Part shown: one piece after another, positions 40,723-51,230 of the stretch
How positions within the stretch are numbered: the stretch's first letter is position 1
Layout of the letters: each line of letters begins with the position of its first letter
NCBI RefSeq assembly: GCF_900095735.1
Contig: NZ_FNLO01000016.1
Span: 49,762 to 113,761, forward strand
Direction: 5' to 3'
Length of the DNA stretch: 64,000 nucleotides
Origin: Chitinasiproducens palmae
GTDB taxonomy: Bacteria > Pseudomonadota > Gammaproteobacteria > Burkholderiales > Burkholderiaceae
Made by a program: the position numbers and the translations under genes
The notes under the pieces: generated by a model
The model's input: the letters and a program-made list of their open reading frames with translations, nothing else
Databases searched by the model: none
Told to the model about the DNA's origin: nothing

Positions 40723-41703
40723 TTACTTGTTATCCAGCCCGGGAGGGGGCCAGTTGTCGAGTTTCATGCCGAGCGTGAGGCCGCGCGAGAACAGCACTTC
40801 CTTGATCTCGGTCATCGACTTCTTGCCGAGGTTCGGGCACTTCAGCAGCTCGTTCTCGGTGCGCTGGATCAGATCGCCGATGTAATAGATGTTCTCGGCC
40901 TTCAGGCAGTTCGCCGAACGCACGGTCAGCTCCAGGTCGTCGACCGGACGCAGCAGGATCGGATCGATCTGCGGCGCGCGCGACGGCGCTTCGGCGACGG
41001 CTTCGGTGCCTTCCAGGTCCGCGAAGAAGCTCATCTGTTCCATCAAGATGCGAGCCGACTGGCGGATCGCTTCTTCCGGCGACAACACGCCGGTCGTCTC
41101 GATGACCATCACCAGACGGTCGAGGTCGGTGCGCTGCTCAACCCGGGCATTCTCGACCGAGTAGCTGACGCGCTTGACCGGCGAGAACGACGCGTCGAGC
41201 ACCATGCGGCCGATGACCTTGGCATTCTCTTCGCCGTAGCGACGCACGTTGCCCGGCACGTAGCCGCGGCCCTTCTCGACCTTGATCTGCATGTCGAGCT
41301 TGCCGCCCTTGGACAGGTGAGCCACGACGTGATCGGGATTGATGATCTCGATGTCGTGCGACAGTTCGATGTCCGACGCCTTGACGACGCCCTCGCCTTC
41401 CTTGCGCAGCGTGACCGTGACTTCGTCGCGGTTGTGCAGCTTGAACACCACGCCCTTCAGGTTCAACAGCAGGTTGACCATGTCTTCCTGCACGCCGTCG
41501 AGCGTCGAGTACTCGTGCACGACGCCCGCCACCGTCACTTCGGTCGGCGCATAGCCGATCATCGACGCGAGCAGCACCCGACGCAGCGCGTTGCCCAGCG
41601 TGTGTGCGTAGCCGCGTTCGAACGGCTCCATCACCACCTTTGCGTGGTTGTCGCCAAGCGGCTCCACGACGATGATGCTGGGCTTCAACAAACTGTTTTG
41701 CAT
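40723..41703 (-). CDS. rpoA: RNA polymerase subunit alpha
   Basis: A 326-residue alpha subunit. The N-terminal dimerisation domain ([18 protein letters not shown] near residue 29) nucleates assembly of core polymerase. A linker around 235-250 leads to the C-terminal DNA- and activator-binding domain ([38 protein letters not shown]). A reverse-strand hairpin with terminator character separates it from rpsD, so its expression may be set partly by read-through or its own promoter. AGGA stands seven bases before the ATG. Confidence 0.98.
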   Translation of the reverse strand: MQNSLLKPSIIVVEPLGDNHAKVVMEPFERGYAHTLGNALRRVLLASMIGYAPTEVTVAGVVHEYSTLDGVQEDMVNLLLNLKGVVFKLHNRDEVTVTLRKEGEGVVKASDIELSHDIEIINPDHVVAHLSKGGKLDMQIKVEKGRGYVPGNVRRYGEENAKVIGRMVLDASFSPVKRVSYSVENARVEQRTDLDRLVMVIETTGVLSPEEAIRQSARILMEQMSFFADLEGTEAVAEAPSRAPQIDPILLRPVDDLELTVRSANCLKAENIYYIGDLIQRTENELLKCPNLGKKSMTEIKEVLFSRGLTLGMKLDNWPPPGLDNK

Positions 41704-41770
41704 AGGTTTTTCCTGTCTAATACCCTCGGCTCGTTACACCGATAAGGCTTAAGCGGTGACCACCCGAAAC

Positions 41771-41812
41771 AACGAAAAGAGCGGCCGCCCGCACCAAGGC
41801 GGGCGGCCGCTC
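41771..41812 (-). terminator. strong hairpin with T-rich tail between rpsD and rpoA
   Basis: GAGCGGCCGCCCGC and GCGGGCGGCCGCTC (41779-41792 and 41799-41812) form a 14-bp perfect stem with a 6-base loop. It begins eight bases after the rpsD stop. On the reverse strand it is followed by TTTTCGTTG. This has the form of an intrinsic terminator inside the alpha operon, so it probably acts as a partial terminator or attenuator rather than a full stop. Confidence 0.72.
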
Positions 41813-41819
41813 GCGTGCC

Positions 41820-42443
41820 TTAGCGCGAATACAATTCGACGATCAGGCTTTCGTTGATGTCGCCAGCGATGTCCGAACGTTCCGGCGCCTGCTTGAACGT
41901 GCCCTCAAACTTCTTCGCGTCGACCGCAACCCACGTCGGCAGACCGCCCTGCTCGGCCAGCGACAGCGATTCGGCGATACGCACTTGCTTCTGCGCCTTT
42001 TCGCGGATCGCGACGACGTCGCCCGACTTGATCTGCATCGACGGGATGTTCGACACCACGCCGTTCACCGTGATCGCACGATGGCTGACCAGCTGACGCG
42101 CTTCCGCACGCGTCGAGCCGAAGCCCATGCGGTAGACGACGTTGTCCAGGCGGCTTTCGAGCAATTGCAGCAGCGTTTCGCCGGTGTTGCCCTTGCGGCG
42201 CGCCGCTTCGGCGAAGTAACGGCGGAACTGACGCTCGAGCACGCCGTACGTGCGCTTGACCTTCTGCTTTTCACGCAGCTGGTTGCCGTAGTCCGACATG
42301 CGCATGCCGGAGGTGCGGCCGTGCTGGCCCGGCTTCGTGTCGAGCTTGCACTTGTCGGCCAGCGAGCGGCGCGACGAGAGCAACGACAGGTCGGTGCCTT
42401 CACGGCGGGAGAGTTTGGCGCGGGGGCCGGTATAACGTGCCAC
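41820..42443 (-). CDS. rpsD: 30S ribosomal protein S4
   Basis: uS4, 207 residues, a primary 16S rRNA binder that starts 30S assembly; in enterobacteria it also represses its own operon. It begins at a GTG (42441-42443) giving [19 protein letters not shown], with AAGGA eight bases upstream. An ATG-initiated longer reading would add unrelated residues. The S4 RNA-binding domain is seen in [26 protein letters not shown], the C-terminus in [14 protein letters not shown]. Confidence 0.98.
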   Translation of the reverse strand: MARYTGPRAKLSRREGTDLSLLSSRRSLADKCKLDTKPGQHGRTSGMRMSDYGNQLREKQKVKRTYGVLERQFRRYFAEAARRKGNTGETLLQLLESRLDNVVYRMGFGSTRAEARQLVSHRAITVNGVVSNIPSMQIKSGDVVAIREKAQKQVRIAESLSLAEQGGLPTWVAVDAKKFEGTFKQAPERSDIAGDINESLIVELYSR

Positions 42444-42568
42444 GTTCGTTTCCTTCGTGATGATGTCGCGCGTACTGTCTACGCGCGAGTCCCCGGCACA
42501 CGGCACGGGGACGGTGGACTTAGGCGATTCAGGCCGACCGTCGAAGACGGCCGGTCATGATGCACACC

Positions 42569-42973
42569 TTAGATGCGACGGCGCTTCGGCGGACGGCAGC
42601 CGTTGTGCGGAACCGGCGTCACGTCGGCGATCGAGGTGATCTTGATGCCGAGCGCGTTGAGCGCACGCACCGCCGACTCGCGGCCCGGGCCGGGGCCCTT
42701 GATGCGGACTTCCAGGTTCTTCACGCCGTACTCCAGCGCGACGCGACCGGCGGACTCGGCAGCCACCTGAGCGGCGAACGGAGTCGACTTGCGCGAACCC
42801 TTGAAACCCTGGCCGCCCGAAGTCGCCCATGCCAGTGCGTTGCCCTGGCGATCGGTGATCGTGATGATCGTGTTGTTGAACGACGCGTGCACGCAGGCCA
42901 CGCCTTCCGGGACGTTCTTCTTGACCTTTTTGCGAACGCGTTGGTTCGCAGCACTGTTCGAAGCCTTAGCCAT
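42569..42973 (-). CDS. rpsK: 30S ribosomal protein S11
   Basis: uS11, 134 residues, on the 30S platform where it lines the E-site mRNA path. Family sequence is evident in [32 protein letters not shown] (here [11 protein letters not shown]) and [18 protein letters not shown] at the end. It lies 28 bases after rpsM and about 125 bases before the rpsD start. Confidence 0.98.
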   Translation of the reverse strand: MAKASNSAANQRVRKKVKKNVPEGVACVHASFNNTIITITDRQGNALAWATSGGQGFKGSRKSTPFAAQVAAESAGRVALEYGVKNLEVRIKGPGPGRESAVRALNALGIKITSIADVTPVPHNGCRPPKRRRI

Positions 42974-43000
42974 TACTTTTTCCTGTGACGATGCGCAAGC

Positions 43001-43366
43001 TTACTTCTTCAGCGAAGCGGCGGCGCGGCGCGGGCCCTTGCGGGTCCGAGCGTTGGTACGCGTGCGCTGACCATGCACCGGCAAGCCCTTGCGGTGACGC
43101 ACGCCACGGTAGCAGCCCAAGTCCATCAGGCGCTTGATGTTCATCGTGACTTCGCGGCGCAGGTCGCCCTCGACCACGAAACGTCCGATTTCGTCACGCA
43201 GCTTTTCCTGCTCGGCGTCGTTCAGGTCTTTCACCTTCTTGTCGGCCGGGATGCCGGTCGACTGAAGGATCAGCTTCGAACGCGAGCGGCCGATACCGTA
43301 AATAGCAGTCAGACCGATTTCTACGTGTTGGTGGTTGGGGATGTTAACCCCTGCGATACGAGCCAT
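43001..43366 (-). CDS. rpsM: 30S ribosomal protein S13
   Basis: uS13, 121 residues, at the head of the 30S subunit where its C-terminal tail contacts P-site tRNA and bridges to the 50[23 protein letters not shown] at the start, [18 protein letters not shown] in the middle and the basic [17 protein letters not shown] tail are typical. It opens the alpha operon gene set rpsM-rpsK-rpsD-rpoA-rplQ. Confidence 0.98.
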   Translation of the reverse strand: MARIAGVNIPNHQHVEIGLTAIYGIGRSRSKLILQSTGIPADKKVKDLNDAEQEKLRDEIGRFVVEGDLRREVTMNIKRLMDLGCYRGVRHRKGLPVHGQRTRTNARTRKGPRRAAASLKK

Positions 43367-43397
43367 TATTCTTCCTCAAACTTGAGTCGAGCCCAGG

Positions 43398-43514
43398 TCA
43401 GCCCTGGCGCTGCTTGTGGCGCTGATCCGAACTGCAAATCACCCGCACCACGCCGTTGCGCTTGATGACTTTGCAGTTGCGACAAATGCGTTTCACCGAC
43501 GCCATTACTTTCAT
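43398..43514 (-). CDS. rpmJ: 50S ribosomal protein L36
   Basis: bL36, 38 residues, the smallest protein of the large subunit. It is the zinc-ribbon (C+) form: [15 protein letters not shown] supplies Cys11 and Cys14, and [14 protein letters not shown] supplies Cys27 and His33. It sits between infA and rpsM, the normal place, 18 bases after infA. Confidence 0.97.
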   Translation of the reverse strand: MKVMASVKRICRNCKVIKRNGVVRVICSSDQRHKQRQG

Positions 43515-43532
43515 GATTTTACTCCCTCGAAA

Positions 43533-43751
43533 TCACTTCGCCCTGAACACGATTCGCGCCCGCGAAAGGTCATAGGGCGTCAATTCGACCGTGACTTTGT
43601 CCCCCGGCAGGATGCGGATGTAGTGCATCCGCATCTTTCCCGAGATGTGCCCGAGCACGACATGACCGTTTTCCAGTTTTACCCGGAAGGTTGCATTCGG
43701 CAGGTTCTCGAGCACCTCGCCCTGCATCTGGATTACATCGTCTTTGGCCAT
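43533..43751 (-). CDS. infA: translation initiation factor IF-1
   Basis: A 72-residue OB-fold factor that blocks the ribosomal A site during initiation. [24 protein letters not shown] and [23 protein letters not shown] are diagnostic. It follows secY by 13 bases. Burkholderia genomes may carry a second infA elsewhere; this is the copy in the spc operon. Confidence 0.98.
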   Translation of the reverse strand: MAKDDVIQMQGEVLENLPNATFRVKLENGHVVLGHISGKMRMHYIRILPGDKVTVELTPYDLSRARIVFRAK

Positions 43752-43764
43752 AGTCCTGTGTTGC

Positions 43765-45099
43765 TCAACGCATCGTCATGTTGCCGCCCTTGAAATTGGC
43801 TTTCTTGAGCAGCGATTCATATTGTTGCGACATTACATACGACTGCACCTGCGCCATGAAGTCCATCGTGACCACCACGATGATCAACAGCGACGTGCCA
43901 CCGAAGTAGAAGGGCACGTTCCAGCGCAGCACCAGAAACTCCGGCAACAGACAGACGAACACGATATAGATCGCACCGGCCAGCGTCAGTCGCGTCAGGA
44001 TCCGGTCGATGTAGCGTGCCGTCTGGTCGCCCGGACGGATCCCCGGCACGAACGCCCCGCTCTTCTTCAGGTTGTCCGCCGTCTCCTTGCTGTTGAAGAC
44101 GAGCGCCGTGTAGAAGAAGCAGAAGAACACTATCGCCAGTGCATACAGGATCACGTAGATCGGCTGTCCCGGCCGCAGCGTGCTCGCCACGTCCTTCAGC
44201 CAACCCATGCCCGACCCCGCGCTGAACCAGTTCGCCACCGTCGCCGGAAACAGAATGATCGACGACGCGAAGATCGGCGGAATCACCCCGGCCATGTTCA
44301 GCTTGAGCGGAAGATGCGACGCCTGCCCACCGTAGATCTTGTTGCCGACCTGCCGCTTCGCGTAGTTGATCAGGATCTTGCGTTGACCCCGTTCAACGAA
44401 CACCACGAAGTACGTCACCGCCGCGACCAGGAACACGATGATGATCGCCGAGATGATGCTCATCGAACCCGTGCGCACCAACTCGAACAGCCCACCCACC
44501 GCGTTCGGCAAACCTGCCGCGATACCGCCGAAGATGATGATCGAGATACCGTTACCCAGACCGCGCTCGGTGATCTGTTCGCCAAGCCACATCAGGAACA
44601 TCGTCCCCGTCACCAGGGTAATGACCGTCGTGAGGCGGAACAGCAGACCCGGTTCGACCACCAGACCCGGCTGGTTTTCCAGCACGGTCGCGATGCCAAA
44701 CGCCTGCACCGTCGCCAGCACCACCGTGAAGTAGCGCGTGTACTGCGTGATCTTGCGTTGCCCTGCCTGGCCTTCCTTCTTCAGCGACTCCAGCTGCGGC
44801 GACACGATCGCCAGCAACTGCATGATGATCGACGCCGAGATGTAAGGCATGATGCCCAACGCGAACACCGTGAAACGCGACAGCGCGCCTCCGGAGAACA
44901 TGTTGAACATGCCGAGGATGCCGCCCTGTTGGCTTTGGAACAACTTGGCCAACTGGTCGGGATCGATACCCGGCACCGGAATGTGCGCGCCGATGCGATA
45001 GACGATCAGCGCCAGCAGCAGGAATACCAGCCGCCGACGCAGGTCGCCGTACTTCGGACCCGCCTTGCCGGTCTTAGCGAAAGTCGGACTGTTGGCCAA
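43765..45099 (-). CDS. secY: protein translocase subunit SecY
   Basis: A 444-residue channel protein of the Sec translocon with ten transmembrane helices. Recognisable parts are [22 protein letters not shown] (helix 1), the plug region with [21 protein letters not shown], the cytoplasmic [21 protein letters not shown] loop and the [13 protein letters not shown] segment before helix 9. It is in the spc operon between rplO and infA, as usual. Confidence 0.98.
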   Translation of the reverse strand: MANSPTFAKTGKAGPKYGDLRRRLVFLLLALIVYRIGAHIPVPGIDPDQLAKLFQSQQGGILGMFNMFSGGALSRFTVFALGIMPYISASIIMQLLAIVSPQLESLKKEGQAGQRKITQYTRYFTVVLATVQAFGIATVLENQPGLVVEPGLLFRLTTVITLVTGTMFLMWLGEQITERGLGNGISIIIFGGIAAGLPNAVGGLFELVRTGSMSIISAIIIVFLVAAVTYFVVFVERGQRKILINYAKRQVGNKIYGGQASHLPLKLNMAGVIPPIFASSIILFPATVANWFSAGSGMGWLKDVASTLRPGQPIYVILYALAIVFFCFFYTALVFNSKETADNLKKSGAFVPGIRPGDQTARYIDRILTRLTLAGAIYIVFVCLLPEFLVLRWNVPFYFGGTSLLIIVVVTMDFMAQVQSYVMSQQYESLLKKANFKGGNMTMR

Positions 45100-45166
45100 C
45101 TCTTTCTCCGAGACGAATCAGTGAACGCGGCGCGGACCGGTCATCGACCGGTCCGCGGCCCGCGCG

Positions 45167-45601
45167 TCACTCGCCGACAGAACCACCGGCCGCTTCAATA
45201 GCGGCGCGTGCGCCCTTGGTCGCGACCAGACCCTTGAGCACGACCTTGCGGGTCAGCTCGCCGGAGGCGATCACGCGTGCCGAGGTCACCAGTTCACCGA
45301 GCACGCCCGCTTGCTTCAGCGCGAGCAGGTCGACTTCGTCGGTGCCCAGCTTCTCGATGTCCGACAGACGGACTTCACCGACGAACCGCTTGGTCAGCGA
45401 GGTGAAGCCACGCTTCGGCAGGCGACGTTGCAGCGGCATCTGGCCGCCTTCGAAGCCAACCTTGTGGAAGCCGCCCGAACGCGACTTCTGGCCCTTGTGG
45501 CCGCGGCCGGCGGTCTTGCCCAGCCCCGAGCCGATACCACGACCGACACGACGCTTCGCATGCTTCGCGCCGGCGGCCGGTTTCAGATTGTTCAGTTCCA
45601 T
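45167..45601 (-). CDS. rplO: 50S ribosomal protein L15
   Basis: uL15, 144 residues, a late-assembly protein of the 50S subunit. [37 protein letters not shown] and [17 protein letters not shown] are the family's glycine/arginine-rich N-terminal features. The ATG at 45601 is chosen for the family N-terminus; the frame is open a further 12 codons upstream. rpmD ends 16 bases before it. Confidence 0.98.
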   Translation of the reverse strand: MELNNLKPAAGAKHAKRRVGRGIGSGLGKTAGRGHKGQKSRSGGFHKVGFEGGQMPLQRRLPKRGFTSLTKRFVGEVRLSDIEKLGTDEVDLLALKQAGVLGELVTSARVIASGELTRKVVLKGLVATKGARAAIEAAGGSVGE

Positions 45602-45617
45602 TGTCGTTCCCTGGCGC

Positions 45618-45800
45618 TTAGCCAATGACGCGGACAAGGTACGAGACCTTGTTGATCATGCCACGCACGGCGGGCGTGTCTTCCAGGACACTCACCGAGT
45701 TCAGGCGGCGCAGGCCAAGCCCGCGCACGGTCGCCCGGTGCGTGTCGCGCGTACCGATCAAGCTCTTGACGAGCTGGACCGTAACGGTCTTTTCAGCCAT
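45618..45800 (-). CDS. rpmD: 50S ribosomal protein L30
   Basis: uL30, 60 residues, a small alpha/beta protein of the 50[28 protein letters not shown] and the end [14 protein letters not shown] match the bacterial family. The ATG at 45800 gives standard length. It lies between rpsE and rplO. Confidence 0.97.
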   Translation of the reverse strand: MAEKTVTVQLVKSLIGTRDTHRATVRGLGLRRLNSVSVLEDTPAVRGMINKVSYLVRVIG

Positions 45801-45810
45801 GACTGACTCC

Positions 45811-46329
45811 TTAGCCGAGAATGTCTTCGACCGACTTGCCGCGCTTCGCAGCGATGTCGGCCGGCGTCGCCTGCTTGCGCAGACCGTCCAGCGTCGCACG
45901 CACGAGGTTGTACGCGTTGGTCGAGCCATGGCTCTTCGCGACGACGTTCTGCACGCCCATCACTTCGAACACCGCGCGCATCGGACCGCCGGCGATCACG
46001 CCCGTACCGTCCTTCGCCGGCAACAGCAGCACCGACGAGGCGCCGTGCTTGCCGTGCACTTCGTGCTGCAGCGTCTTGCCCTTCAGCGGCACCTGGAACA
46101 TGTTCCGGCGTGCTTGTTCGAGCGACTTCTGGACGGCCAGCGGCACTTCCTTCGCCTTGCCCTTGCCCATGCCAATCCGGCCGTTGCCGTCGCCGACCAC
46201 GGTCTGTGCCGAGAACTGGATGTGGCGGCCACCGGACGTCACGGAAGTCGTACGGTTGACGGCGATCAGCTTTTCCTGCAAGCCGTCATCGCGTTCTTCC
46301 GTCTGCACCTTGGTTTGCATCTTTGCCAT
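45811..46329 (-). CDS. rpsE: 30S ribosomal protein S5
   Basis: uS5, 172 residues, important for decoding accuracy and mRNA helicase activity at the entry channel. The double-stranded-RNA-like N-terminal domain includes [36 protein letters not shown], and the C-terminal domain ends in [18 protein letters not shown]. It lies ten bases after rplR. Confidence 0.98.
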   Translation of the reverse strand: MAKMQTKVQTEERDDGLQEKLIAVNRTTSVTSGGRHIQFSAQTVVGDGNGRIGMGKGKAKEVPLAVQKSLEQARRNMFQVPLKGKTLQHEVHGKHGASSVLLLPAKDGTGVIAGGPMRAVFEVMGVQNVVAKSHGSTNAYNLVRATLDGLRKQATPADIAAKRGKSVEDILG

Positions 46330-46338
46330 GACAAATCC

Positions 46339-46704
46339 TTAGAACTTGAGCCCCGCTTCGCGGGCGGCTTCGGCGAGCGCCTTGACGCGGCCGTGATAAC
46401 GGAAACCGGAACGGTCGAATGCTACCGACTCGATACCGGCGGCCTTCGCCTTCTCGGCGATGCGCTTGCCGATCAGCGCCGCTGCTGCAGCGTTGCCGCC
46501 CCGGCCGGTCTTCTCGGCCAGTTCCTGGCGCACTTCGGCCTCGACGGTCGACGCGCTGGCCAGCACCTGGGTGCCACACGGCGAGAACACTTGAGCGTAG
46601 ATGTGCGTATTCGTGCGATGCACGGCCAGGCGGTGGACGCCCCGGTCGGCGATCAGGATACGCGTCCTGCGTGCGCGGCGCGCGCGAGCCTGCTTCTTAT
46701 CCAT
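46339..46704 (-). CDS. rplR: 50S ribosomal protein L18
   Basis: uL18, 121 residues, binds 5S rRNA in the central protuberance with uL5. [15 protein letters not shown] is the basic N-terminal arm, and [27 protein letters not shown] and [21 protein letters not shown] are family blocks. The ATG at 46704 is used since the three upstream codons in the longer frame are not conserved. Confidence 0.98.
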   Translation of the reverse strand: MDKKQARARRARRTRILIADRGVHRLAVHRTNTHIYAQVFSPCGTQVLASASTVEAEVRQELAEKTGRGGNAAAAALIGKRIAEKAKAAGIESVAFDRSGFRYHGRVKALAEAAREAGLKF

Positions 46705-46715
46705 GATGGGCACCC

Positions 46716-47246
46716 TTACTTCTTCTTCGTTTCCTTGAGGATCACGACCTCGTCGGCATAGCGCACGCCCTTGCCCTTGTAGGGCTCCGGCGGACGATAA
46801 CCGCGGATCTTGGCGGCCTGCTGGCCGACGACCTGCTTGTCGATCCCCTTGATGATGATTTCCGTCTGCGTCGGCGCTTCAGCCTTGACGCCAGCCGGCA
46901 ACGCGTGCACCACCGGATGCGAGAAGCCGAGCGACAGGTTCAGCTTGTCGCCCTGCACTTGCGCACGGTAACCGACGCCGATCAGCGTCAGCTTGCGTTC
47001 GAAGCCCTTCGTCACGCCGGTCACCATGTTGGCGACCAGTGCGCGCATCGTGCCCGACATCGCGTTCGCTTCGACGCTCTCGTCGACCGGCTGGAACGTC
47101 AACGTACCGTTGTCGTTCGCAATCGTGACCAGACGGTTCTGGCGCTGCGAGATGGTGCCCAGCGGGCCCTTCACGACGATCTGGTCGTCGTTCAGGGTCA
47201 CTTCGGCGCCCTGCAGCGCAACGGGACTCTTACCTACTCGAGACAT
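46716..47246 (-). CDS. rplF: 50S ribosomal protein L6
   Basis: uL6, 176 residues, near the factor-binding site of the 50S subunit. [18 protein letters not shown] begins the first of two similar domains; the second ends in [28 protein letters not shown], the most conserved part. It lies 15 bases after rpsH. Confidence 0.98.
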   Translation of the reverse strand: MSRVGKSPVALQGAEVTLNDDQIVVKGPLGTISQRQNRLVTIANDNGTLTFQPVDESVEANAMSGTMRALVANMVTGVTKGFERKLTLIGVGYRAQVQGDKLNLSLGFSHPVVHALPAGVKAEAPTQTEIIIKGIDKQVVGQQAAKIRGYRPPEPYKGKGVRYADEVVILKETKKK

Positions 47247-47261
47247 GTTTCTCTCCCTGCC

Positions 47262-47657
47262 TTAGGCGACGTAGCAGATGACTTCGCCACCGACGCCAGC
47301 GGCACGCGCGGCGCGGTCGGTCATCACGCCCCGCGGGGTCGAAACGATCGCGATACCGAGGCCACCCATGACGCGGGGGATGTCGTCGCGGCCCTTGTAG
47401 ACGCGCAGACCCGGCTTCGAGACACGCTCGATGCGTTCGATCACGGCGGCGCCCGCGTAGTACTTCAACGCGATTTCCAGTTCCGGCTTCGCGCCCTCGG
47501 CGACGACACCGAAATCCTCGATGTAACCTTCGTCCTTCAGGACCTTCGCGATCGACAGCTTGAGCTTCGACGACGGCATGCGCACGGTCGTCTTCTTCGC
47601 CATCTGCGCATTGCGCACGCGGGTCAGCATGTCGGCGATAGGATCGCTCATACTCAT
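47262..47657 (-). CDS. rpsH: 30S ribosomal protein S8
   Basis: uS8, 131 residues, central-domain 16S rRNA binder; in E. coli it represses the spc operon by binding mRNA near rpl[20 protein letters not shown] and the C-terminal [20 protein letters not shown] are diagnostic. It is placed between rpsN and rplF. Confidence 0.98.
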   Translation of the reverse strand: MSMSDPIADMLTRVRNAQMAKKTTVRMPSSKLKLSIAKVLKDEGYIEDFGVVAEGAKPELEIALKYYAGAAVIERIERVSKPGLRVYKGRDDIPRVMGGLGIAIVSTPRGVMTDRAARAAGVGGEVICYVA

Positions 47658-47670
47658 ATTCGTTCTCCTA

Positions 47671-47976
47671 TTACCAGCTGGCCTTCGTCACGCCCGGGAT
47701 CTCGCCACGGAAGGCGATCTCGCGCACCTTGGTACGCGCCAGGCCGAATTTGCGGAACGTGCCACGCGGACGACCCGTGATCGCGCAACGATTGCGCTTG
47801 CGGGTCGGGTTCGCGTTGCGCGGAAGCTGCTGGAGCTCCAGGCGCGCGGCGTAGCGCTCGTCCTCGGACTTGCTGGTGTCGTCGATGATCGCCTTCAGTG
47901 CCGTGCGCTTCGGCTCGAATTTCTTTGCCAGACGTGCGCGCTTCTTCTCACGTTCGATCAGTGCCTGTTTAGCCAC
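47671..47976 (-). CDS. rpsN: 30S ribosomal protein S14
   Basis: uS14, 101 residues, the zinc-independent long form lacking the CXXC pairs. It uses a GTG start (47974-47976) that follows GAGG at about five to six bases and yields [20 protein letters not shown]; starting further upstream would add unrelated residues. The conserved [21 protein letters not shown] and the end [11 protein letters not shown] confirm identity. Confidence 0.97.
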   Translation of the reverse strand: MAKQALIEREKKRARLAKKFEPKRTALKAIIDDTSKSEDERYAARLELQQLPRNANPTRKRNRCAITGRPRGTFRKFGLARTKVREIAFRGEIPGVTKASW

Positions 47977-47983
47977 GGTAACC

Positions 47984-48523
47984 TCAGTTTCTGAACGGGA
48001 ATTTGAAGCTGGCAAGCAGGGCCTTCGCTTCATCATCGGTCTTCGCGGTGGTCGTGATGCTGATATCCAGCCCACGCAGCGCGTCGATCTTGTCGTAGTC
48101 GATTTCCGGGAAGATGATCTGTTCCTTCACGCCCATGTTGTAGTTGCCACGGCCGTCGAACGCGCGACCCGAGACACCCCGGAAGTCACGCACGCGCGGC
48201 AGCGCAACCGTCACCAGACGGTCGAGGAATTCGAACATCCGCTCACCGCGCAGCGTCACCATCGCGCCGATCGGGTAGCCTTCGCGGATCTTGAAGCCGG
48301 CGATGGCCTTGCGAGCCTTCGTCACGACCGGCTTCTGGCCGGCGATCTTGGTCAGATCGCCAACGGCGTGTTCGATCACCTTCTTGTCGGCCACAGCCTG
48401 GCCCAGACCCATGTTCAGGGTGATCTTGAGCAGACGCGGCACTTCCATCACCGAGGTGTAACCGAACTTCTCGGTCAACTCGGGGACGACCTTTTCTTTA
48501 TAAAACTCTTGCAGACGAGCCAT
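47984..48523 (-). CDS. rplE: 50S ribosomal protein L5
   Basis: uL5, 179 residues, binds 5S rRNA and contacts P-site t[44 protein letters not shown], and the C-terminal [22 protein letters not shown] are family signatures. It lies 16 bases after rplX and seven bases before rpsN. Confidence 0.98.
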   Translation of the reverse strand: MARLQEFYKEKVVPELTEKFGYTSVMEVPRLLKITLNMGLGQAVADKKVIEHAVGDLTKIAGQKPVVTKARKAIAGFKIREGYPIGAMVTLRGERMFEFLDRLVTVALPRVRDFRGVSGRAFDGRGNYNMGVKEQIIFPEIDYDKIDALRGLDISITTTAKTDDEAKALLASFKFPFRN

Positions 48524-48539
48524 TTGTCACTCCAGAGCG

Positions 48540-48854
48540 TCAGGCAGCCAGCGTCGCGCCGGTGGTCTTCAGGAAGCGGACCTTCTTGCCGTCCTCGACC
48601 TTGATCCCGACACGCGACGGCTTGCCGTTGGCGTCGGCCAGCGCCACATTCGAGATGTGCAGCGGCATCGCCTTCGATTCGACGCCACCCGTGGTTCCCT
48701 TCATCGGGTTCGGCTTGACGTGCTTCTTGACCAGGTTCAGGCCTTCGACGACGACCTTATTGTTTTCGCTGTCGACTGCCAGCACGGTGCCGCGCTTGCC
48801 CTTGTCCCTTCCAGCGATGACGACTACGTCGTCGCCCTTGCGAATCTTGTTCAT
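48540..48854 (-). CDS. rplX: 50S ribosomal protein L24
   Basis: uL24, 104 residues, an assembly-initiator protein at the exit-tunnel rim. The KOW motif is [21 protein letters not shown] at the N-terminus; [21 protein letters not shown] is the second conserved block. Co-operonic with rplN, nine bases downstream of it. Confidence 0.98.
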   Translation of the reverse strand: MNKIRKGDDVVVIAGRDKGKRGTVLAVDSENNKVVVEGLNLVKKHVKPNPMKGTTGGVESKAMPLHISNVALADANGKPSRVGIKVEDGKKVRFLKTTGATLAA

Positions 48855-48863
48855 CGCAACTCC

Positions 48864-49232
48864 TTACAGCACTTCAGGTGCAAGCGAAACGATCTTCATG
48901 AAGCGTTCGCTACGCAGCTCACGCGTCACCGGCCCGAAGATACGCGTGCCGATCGGTTCAAGCTTGGTGTTGAGCAGCACGGCGGCGTTACCGTCGAACT
49001 TGATCAGCGAGCCATCCTGGCGGCGCACGCCCTTGGCGGTGCGTACAACCACAGCGTTGTAGATTTCGCCCTTCTTCACGCGACCGCGCGGGGTGGCTTC
49101 CTTAACGCTGACCTTGATGACGTCGCCGATGTCGGCGTAACGACGCTTCGAGCCACCAAGCACCTTGATGCACATCACTTCGCGCGCACCGGTGTTGTCG
49201 GCCACTTCGAGCCGAGTTTCGGTCTGGATCAT
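48864..49232 (-). CDS. rplN: 50S ribosomal protein L14
   Basis: uL14, 122 residues, at the subunit interface. [27 protein letters not shown] is the standard start, which fixes the ATG at 49232; the open frame upstream is not homologous. [21 protein letters not shown] and the end [10 protein letters not shown] are typical. It is the first gene of the spc operon and has its own promoter-like sequence about 215 bases upstream. Confidence 0.98.
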   Translation of the reverse strand: MIQTETRLEVADNTGAREVMCIKVLGGSKRRYADIGDVIKVSVKEATPRGRVKKGEIYNAVVVRTAKGVRRQDGSLIKFDGNAAVLLNTKLEPIGTRIFGPVTRELRSERFMKIVSLAPEVL

Positions 49233-49400
49233 GATTTCACTTTCCCAACTTAATCCGCTTGCATCACCATGACGCGCGCGGTCAGTCTTGGTCCCGTCAG
49301 CCTTGCCGGCTGCTTGGGCTAGAACGGTTGCGACCTGACGGTCGCCGCCTGACGCTCCAGGCACCGCTTGAGCCACGGCACCCAAAACGCCTAAATTCAC

Positions 49401-49425
49401 TGCGCCCACAAGAACAGTGGGCGCA
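49401..49425 (-). other. hairpin in the rpsQ-rplN spacer
   Basis: TGCGCCCAC and GTGGGCGCA form a 9-bp perfect stem with a 7-base loop. It lies downstream of the predicted spc promoter and upstream of rplN on the reverse strand, so it would be in the rplN leader. A T-rich tail is absent, which argues against a simple terminator for the S10 operon. Confidence 0.6.
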
Positions 49426-49446
49426 CATGCAAAAGCAAAGACCGCG

Positions 49447-49475
49447 ATATTAGCATCTAACTCGCGGCCTTGCAA
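49447..49475 (-). promoter_or_regulatory. sigma70 promoter of the spc operon
   Basis: On the reverse strand TTGCAA (49470-49475) and TAATAT (49447-49452) are separated by exactly 17 bases. This near-consensus pair lies in the 285-base interval between rpsQ and rplN, the only sizeable gap between rplC and infA, and would start the rplN-to-rplQ transcript. Confidence 0.75.
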
Positions 49476-49517
49476 GCCCTCTTCTTTTGGGGAAGCGGGC
49501 CAGTCAGTGGCGCCGTC

Positions 49518-49790
49518 TTAGACGATGCGCGCCTCTTCCAGCAGACGCGTCACGGACCACGCCTTGGTGCGCGAGATCGGACGCGTTTCCTGGATTTCCA
49601 CCAGGTCGCCCTCGTTGAACTGGTTGCTTTCGTCGTGGGCGTGGTACTTCTTCGAGCGCGCGATGTACTTGCCGTAGATCGGGTGCTTGACACGGGTCTC
49701 GACGAGCACCGTGACCGTCTTGTCCATCTTGTTGCTGACGACCCGACCGACCAGTGTGCGCTTCAGCGACTGAGTTGCCGTATCGTTCAT
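49518..49790 (-). CDS. rpsQ: 30S ribosomal protein S17
   Basis: uS17, 90 residues, an early-binding 5'-domain protein. [19 protein letters not shown] and [19 protein letters not shown] are diagnostic. Its ATG overlaps the rpmC stop by four bases. It is the last gene of the S10 operon in this arrangement. Confidence 0.98.
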   Translation of the reverse strand: MNDTATQSLKRTLVGRVVSNKMDKTVTVLVETRVKHPIYGKYIARSKKYHAHDESNQFNEGDLVEIQETRPISRTKAWSVTRLLEEARIV

Positions 49791-49981
49791 TTCTGGTCAG
49801 CCTTCTGTTTGATGACGGTACGTACCCGGGCGATGTCCCGGCGCGTTTTCTTGATCTGGCTCGTGTTGGCGAGTTGCTGCGTCGCCAACTGCATGCGCAG
49901 ACCGAATTGCGCCTTCAGAAGATCGCTCAGCTCCTTGTTCAGGGCCGCGTCGTCCAGCGCGCGAAGTTCAGATGCCTTCAT
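49787..49981 (-). CDS. rpmC: 50S ribosomal protein L29
   Basis: uL29, 64 residues, a two-helix protein beside the nascent-peptide exit. [31 protein letters not shown] and the end [14 protein letters not shown] match the family. Start and stop are tightly packed between rplP and rpsQ. Confidence 0.98.
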   Translation of the reverse strand: MKASELRALDDAALNKELSDLLKAQFGLRMQLATQQLANTSQIKKTRRDIARVRTVIKQKADQK

Positions 49982-49993
49982 TGCATTCCTCCA

Positions 49994-50410
49994 TCAGGCG
50001 CCGAGCTGTCGCGCGATAACCACCGTCTGGATCGGCAGCTTCGCCGCAGCCAGACGGAAGGCTTCGCGAGCCAGTTCTTCGGAGACGCCGTCCATTTCAT
50101 AGAGCATCTTGCCCGGCTGGATCTCGGCGACGTAGTACTCAGGGTTGCCCTTACCGTTACCCATCCGCACTTCCGCCGGCTTCTGCGAAATCGGCTTGTC
50201 CGGGAAGATCCGGATCCAAATGCGGCCGCCACGCTTGATGTGACGGGTCATCGCACGACGGGCGGCTTCGATCTGACGCGCGGTCAGACGACCACGGCCG
50301 ACCGCCTTCAGGCCGTATTCGCCGAAGGAGACCGCGTTGCCGCGCGTGGCGACACCGGTATTACGGCCCTTCTGCTCTTTACGATACTTTCTACGCTTCG
50401 GTTGCAGCAT
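49994..50410 (-). CDS. rplP: 50S ribosomal protein L16
   Basis: uL16, 138 residues, required for A-site function and late 50S maturation. [43 protein letters not shown] and [26 protein letters not shown] are the expected blocks. Three bases separate it from rpsC. Confidence 0.98.
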   Translation of the reverse strand: MLQPKRRKYRKEQKGRNTGVATRGNAVSFGEYGLKAVGRGRLTARQIEAARRAMTRHIKRGGRIWIRIFPDKPISQKPAEVRMGNGKGNPEYYVAEIQPGKMLYEMDGVSEELAREAFRLAAAKLPIQTVVIARQLGA

Positions 50411-50413
50411 GTC

Positions 50414-51220
50414 TTACTCTCCCGTCTTCGCGCCGCCAGCCGGGCGGTCGCCGCCTCGGCGCGGACCACCGCGACGTGCACCCGGACCACCGCCTTCACC
50501 GTCACGGCGCGGACGACGATCGCCGCCCGGACGCGCATTGCGGCGGGCACGCTTCTCGTCGGCGCTTTCCTCGACGGCCGGCGCTTCGTGACGACCCAGG
50601 TAGTCACCCTTGTAGACCCACACCTTGACGCCGATACGGCCGTAGGTGGTCTGCGCTTCCGACGTCGCGTAATCGATGTCGGCGCGCAGCGTGTGCAGCG
50701 GCACACGGCCTTCGCGGTACCACTCGGTACGGGCGATTTCGATGCCGTTCAGACGGCCCGAGCTCATGATCTTGATGCCCTGGGCGCCAAGACGCATCGC
50801 GTTCTGCATCGCACGCTTCATCGCGCGACGGAAAGCGATACGGCGCTCGAGCTGCTGGGTGATCGAATCGGCGATCAGCTGAGCATCGGTTTCCGGCTTG
50901 CGGATTTCCTCGATGTTCACGTGCACGGGCACGCCCATGCGACGTTGCAGTTCGACCTTCAGCTGCTCGATGTCTTCGCCCTTCTTGCCGATCACAACAC
51001 CCGGACGGGAGCTATAGATCGTGATGCGGGCGTTCTTCGCCGGACGCTCGATGACGATGCGGCCCACCGAAGCGTTCTTCAAACGCTTCTTCAGGTAATC
51101 GCGAACGTCGATGTCTTCCTTGAGCATGCCCGCGAAGTTGGCGTTGCTCGCATACCAGCGCGAGACCCAGTTACGCGTGACGGCCAGCCGGTAGCCGGTC
51201 GGGTTGATTTTCTGTCCCAT
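50414..51220 (-). CDS. rpsC: 30S ribosomal protein S3
   Basis: uS3, 268 residues, at the mRNA entry channel with helicase function. [14 protein letters not shown] opens the protein, a KH domain includes [18 protein letters not shown], and the C-terminal domain has [31 protein letters not shown]. The last 45 residues are a Gly/Arg-rich tail typical of Burkholderiaceae S3. Confidence 0.98.
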   Translation of the reverse strand: MGQKINPTGYRLAVTRNWVSRWYASNANFAGMLKEDIDVRDYLKKRLKNASVGRIVIERPAKNARITIYSSRPGVVIGKKGEDIEQLKVELQRRMGVPVHVNIEEIRKPETDAQLIADSITQQLERRIAFRRAMKRAMQNAMRLGAQGIKIMSSGRLNGIEIARTEWYREGRVPLHTLRADIDYATSEAQTTYGRIGVKVWVYKGDYLGRHEAPAVEESADEKRARRNARPGGDRRPRRDGEGGGPGARRGGPRRGGDRPAGGAKTGE

Positions 51221-51230
51221 GATCGGCCCC

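Noticed and set aside
43744..45201. Forward frame of about 480 codons opposite secY
   Set aside because: Extremely His/Arg/Asp-rich antisense translation of membrane helices; not a plausible protein.
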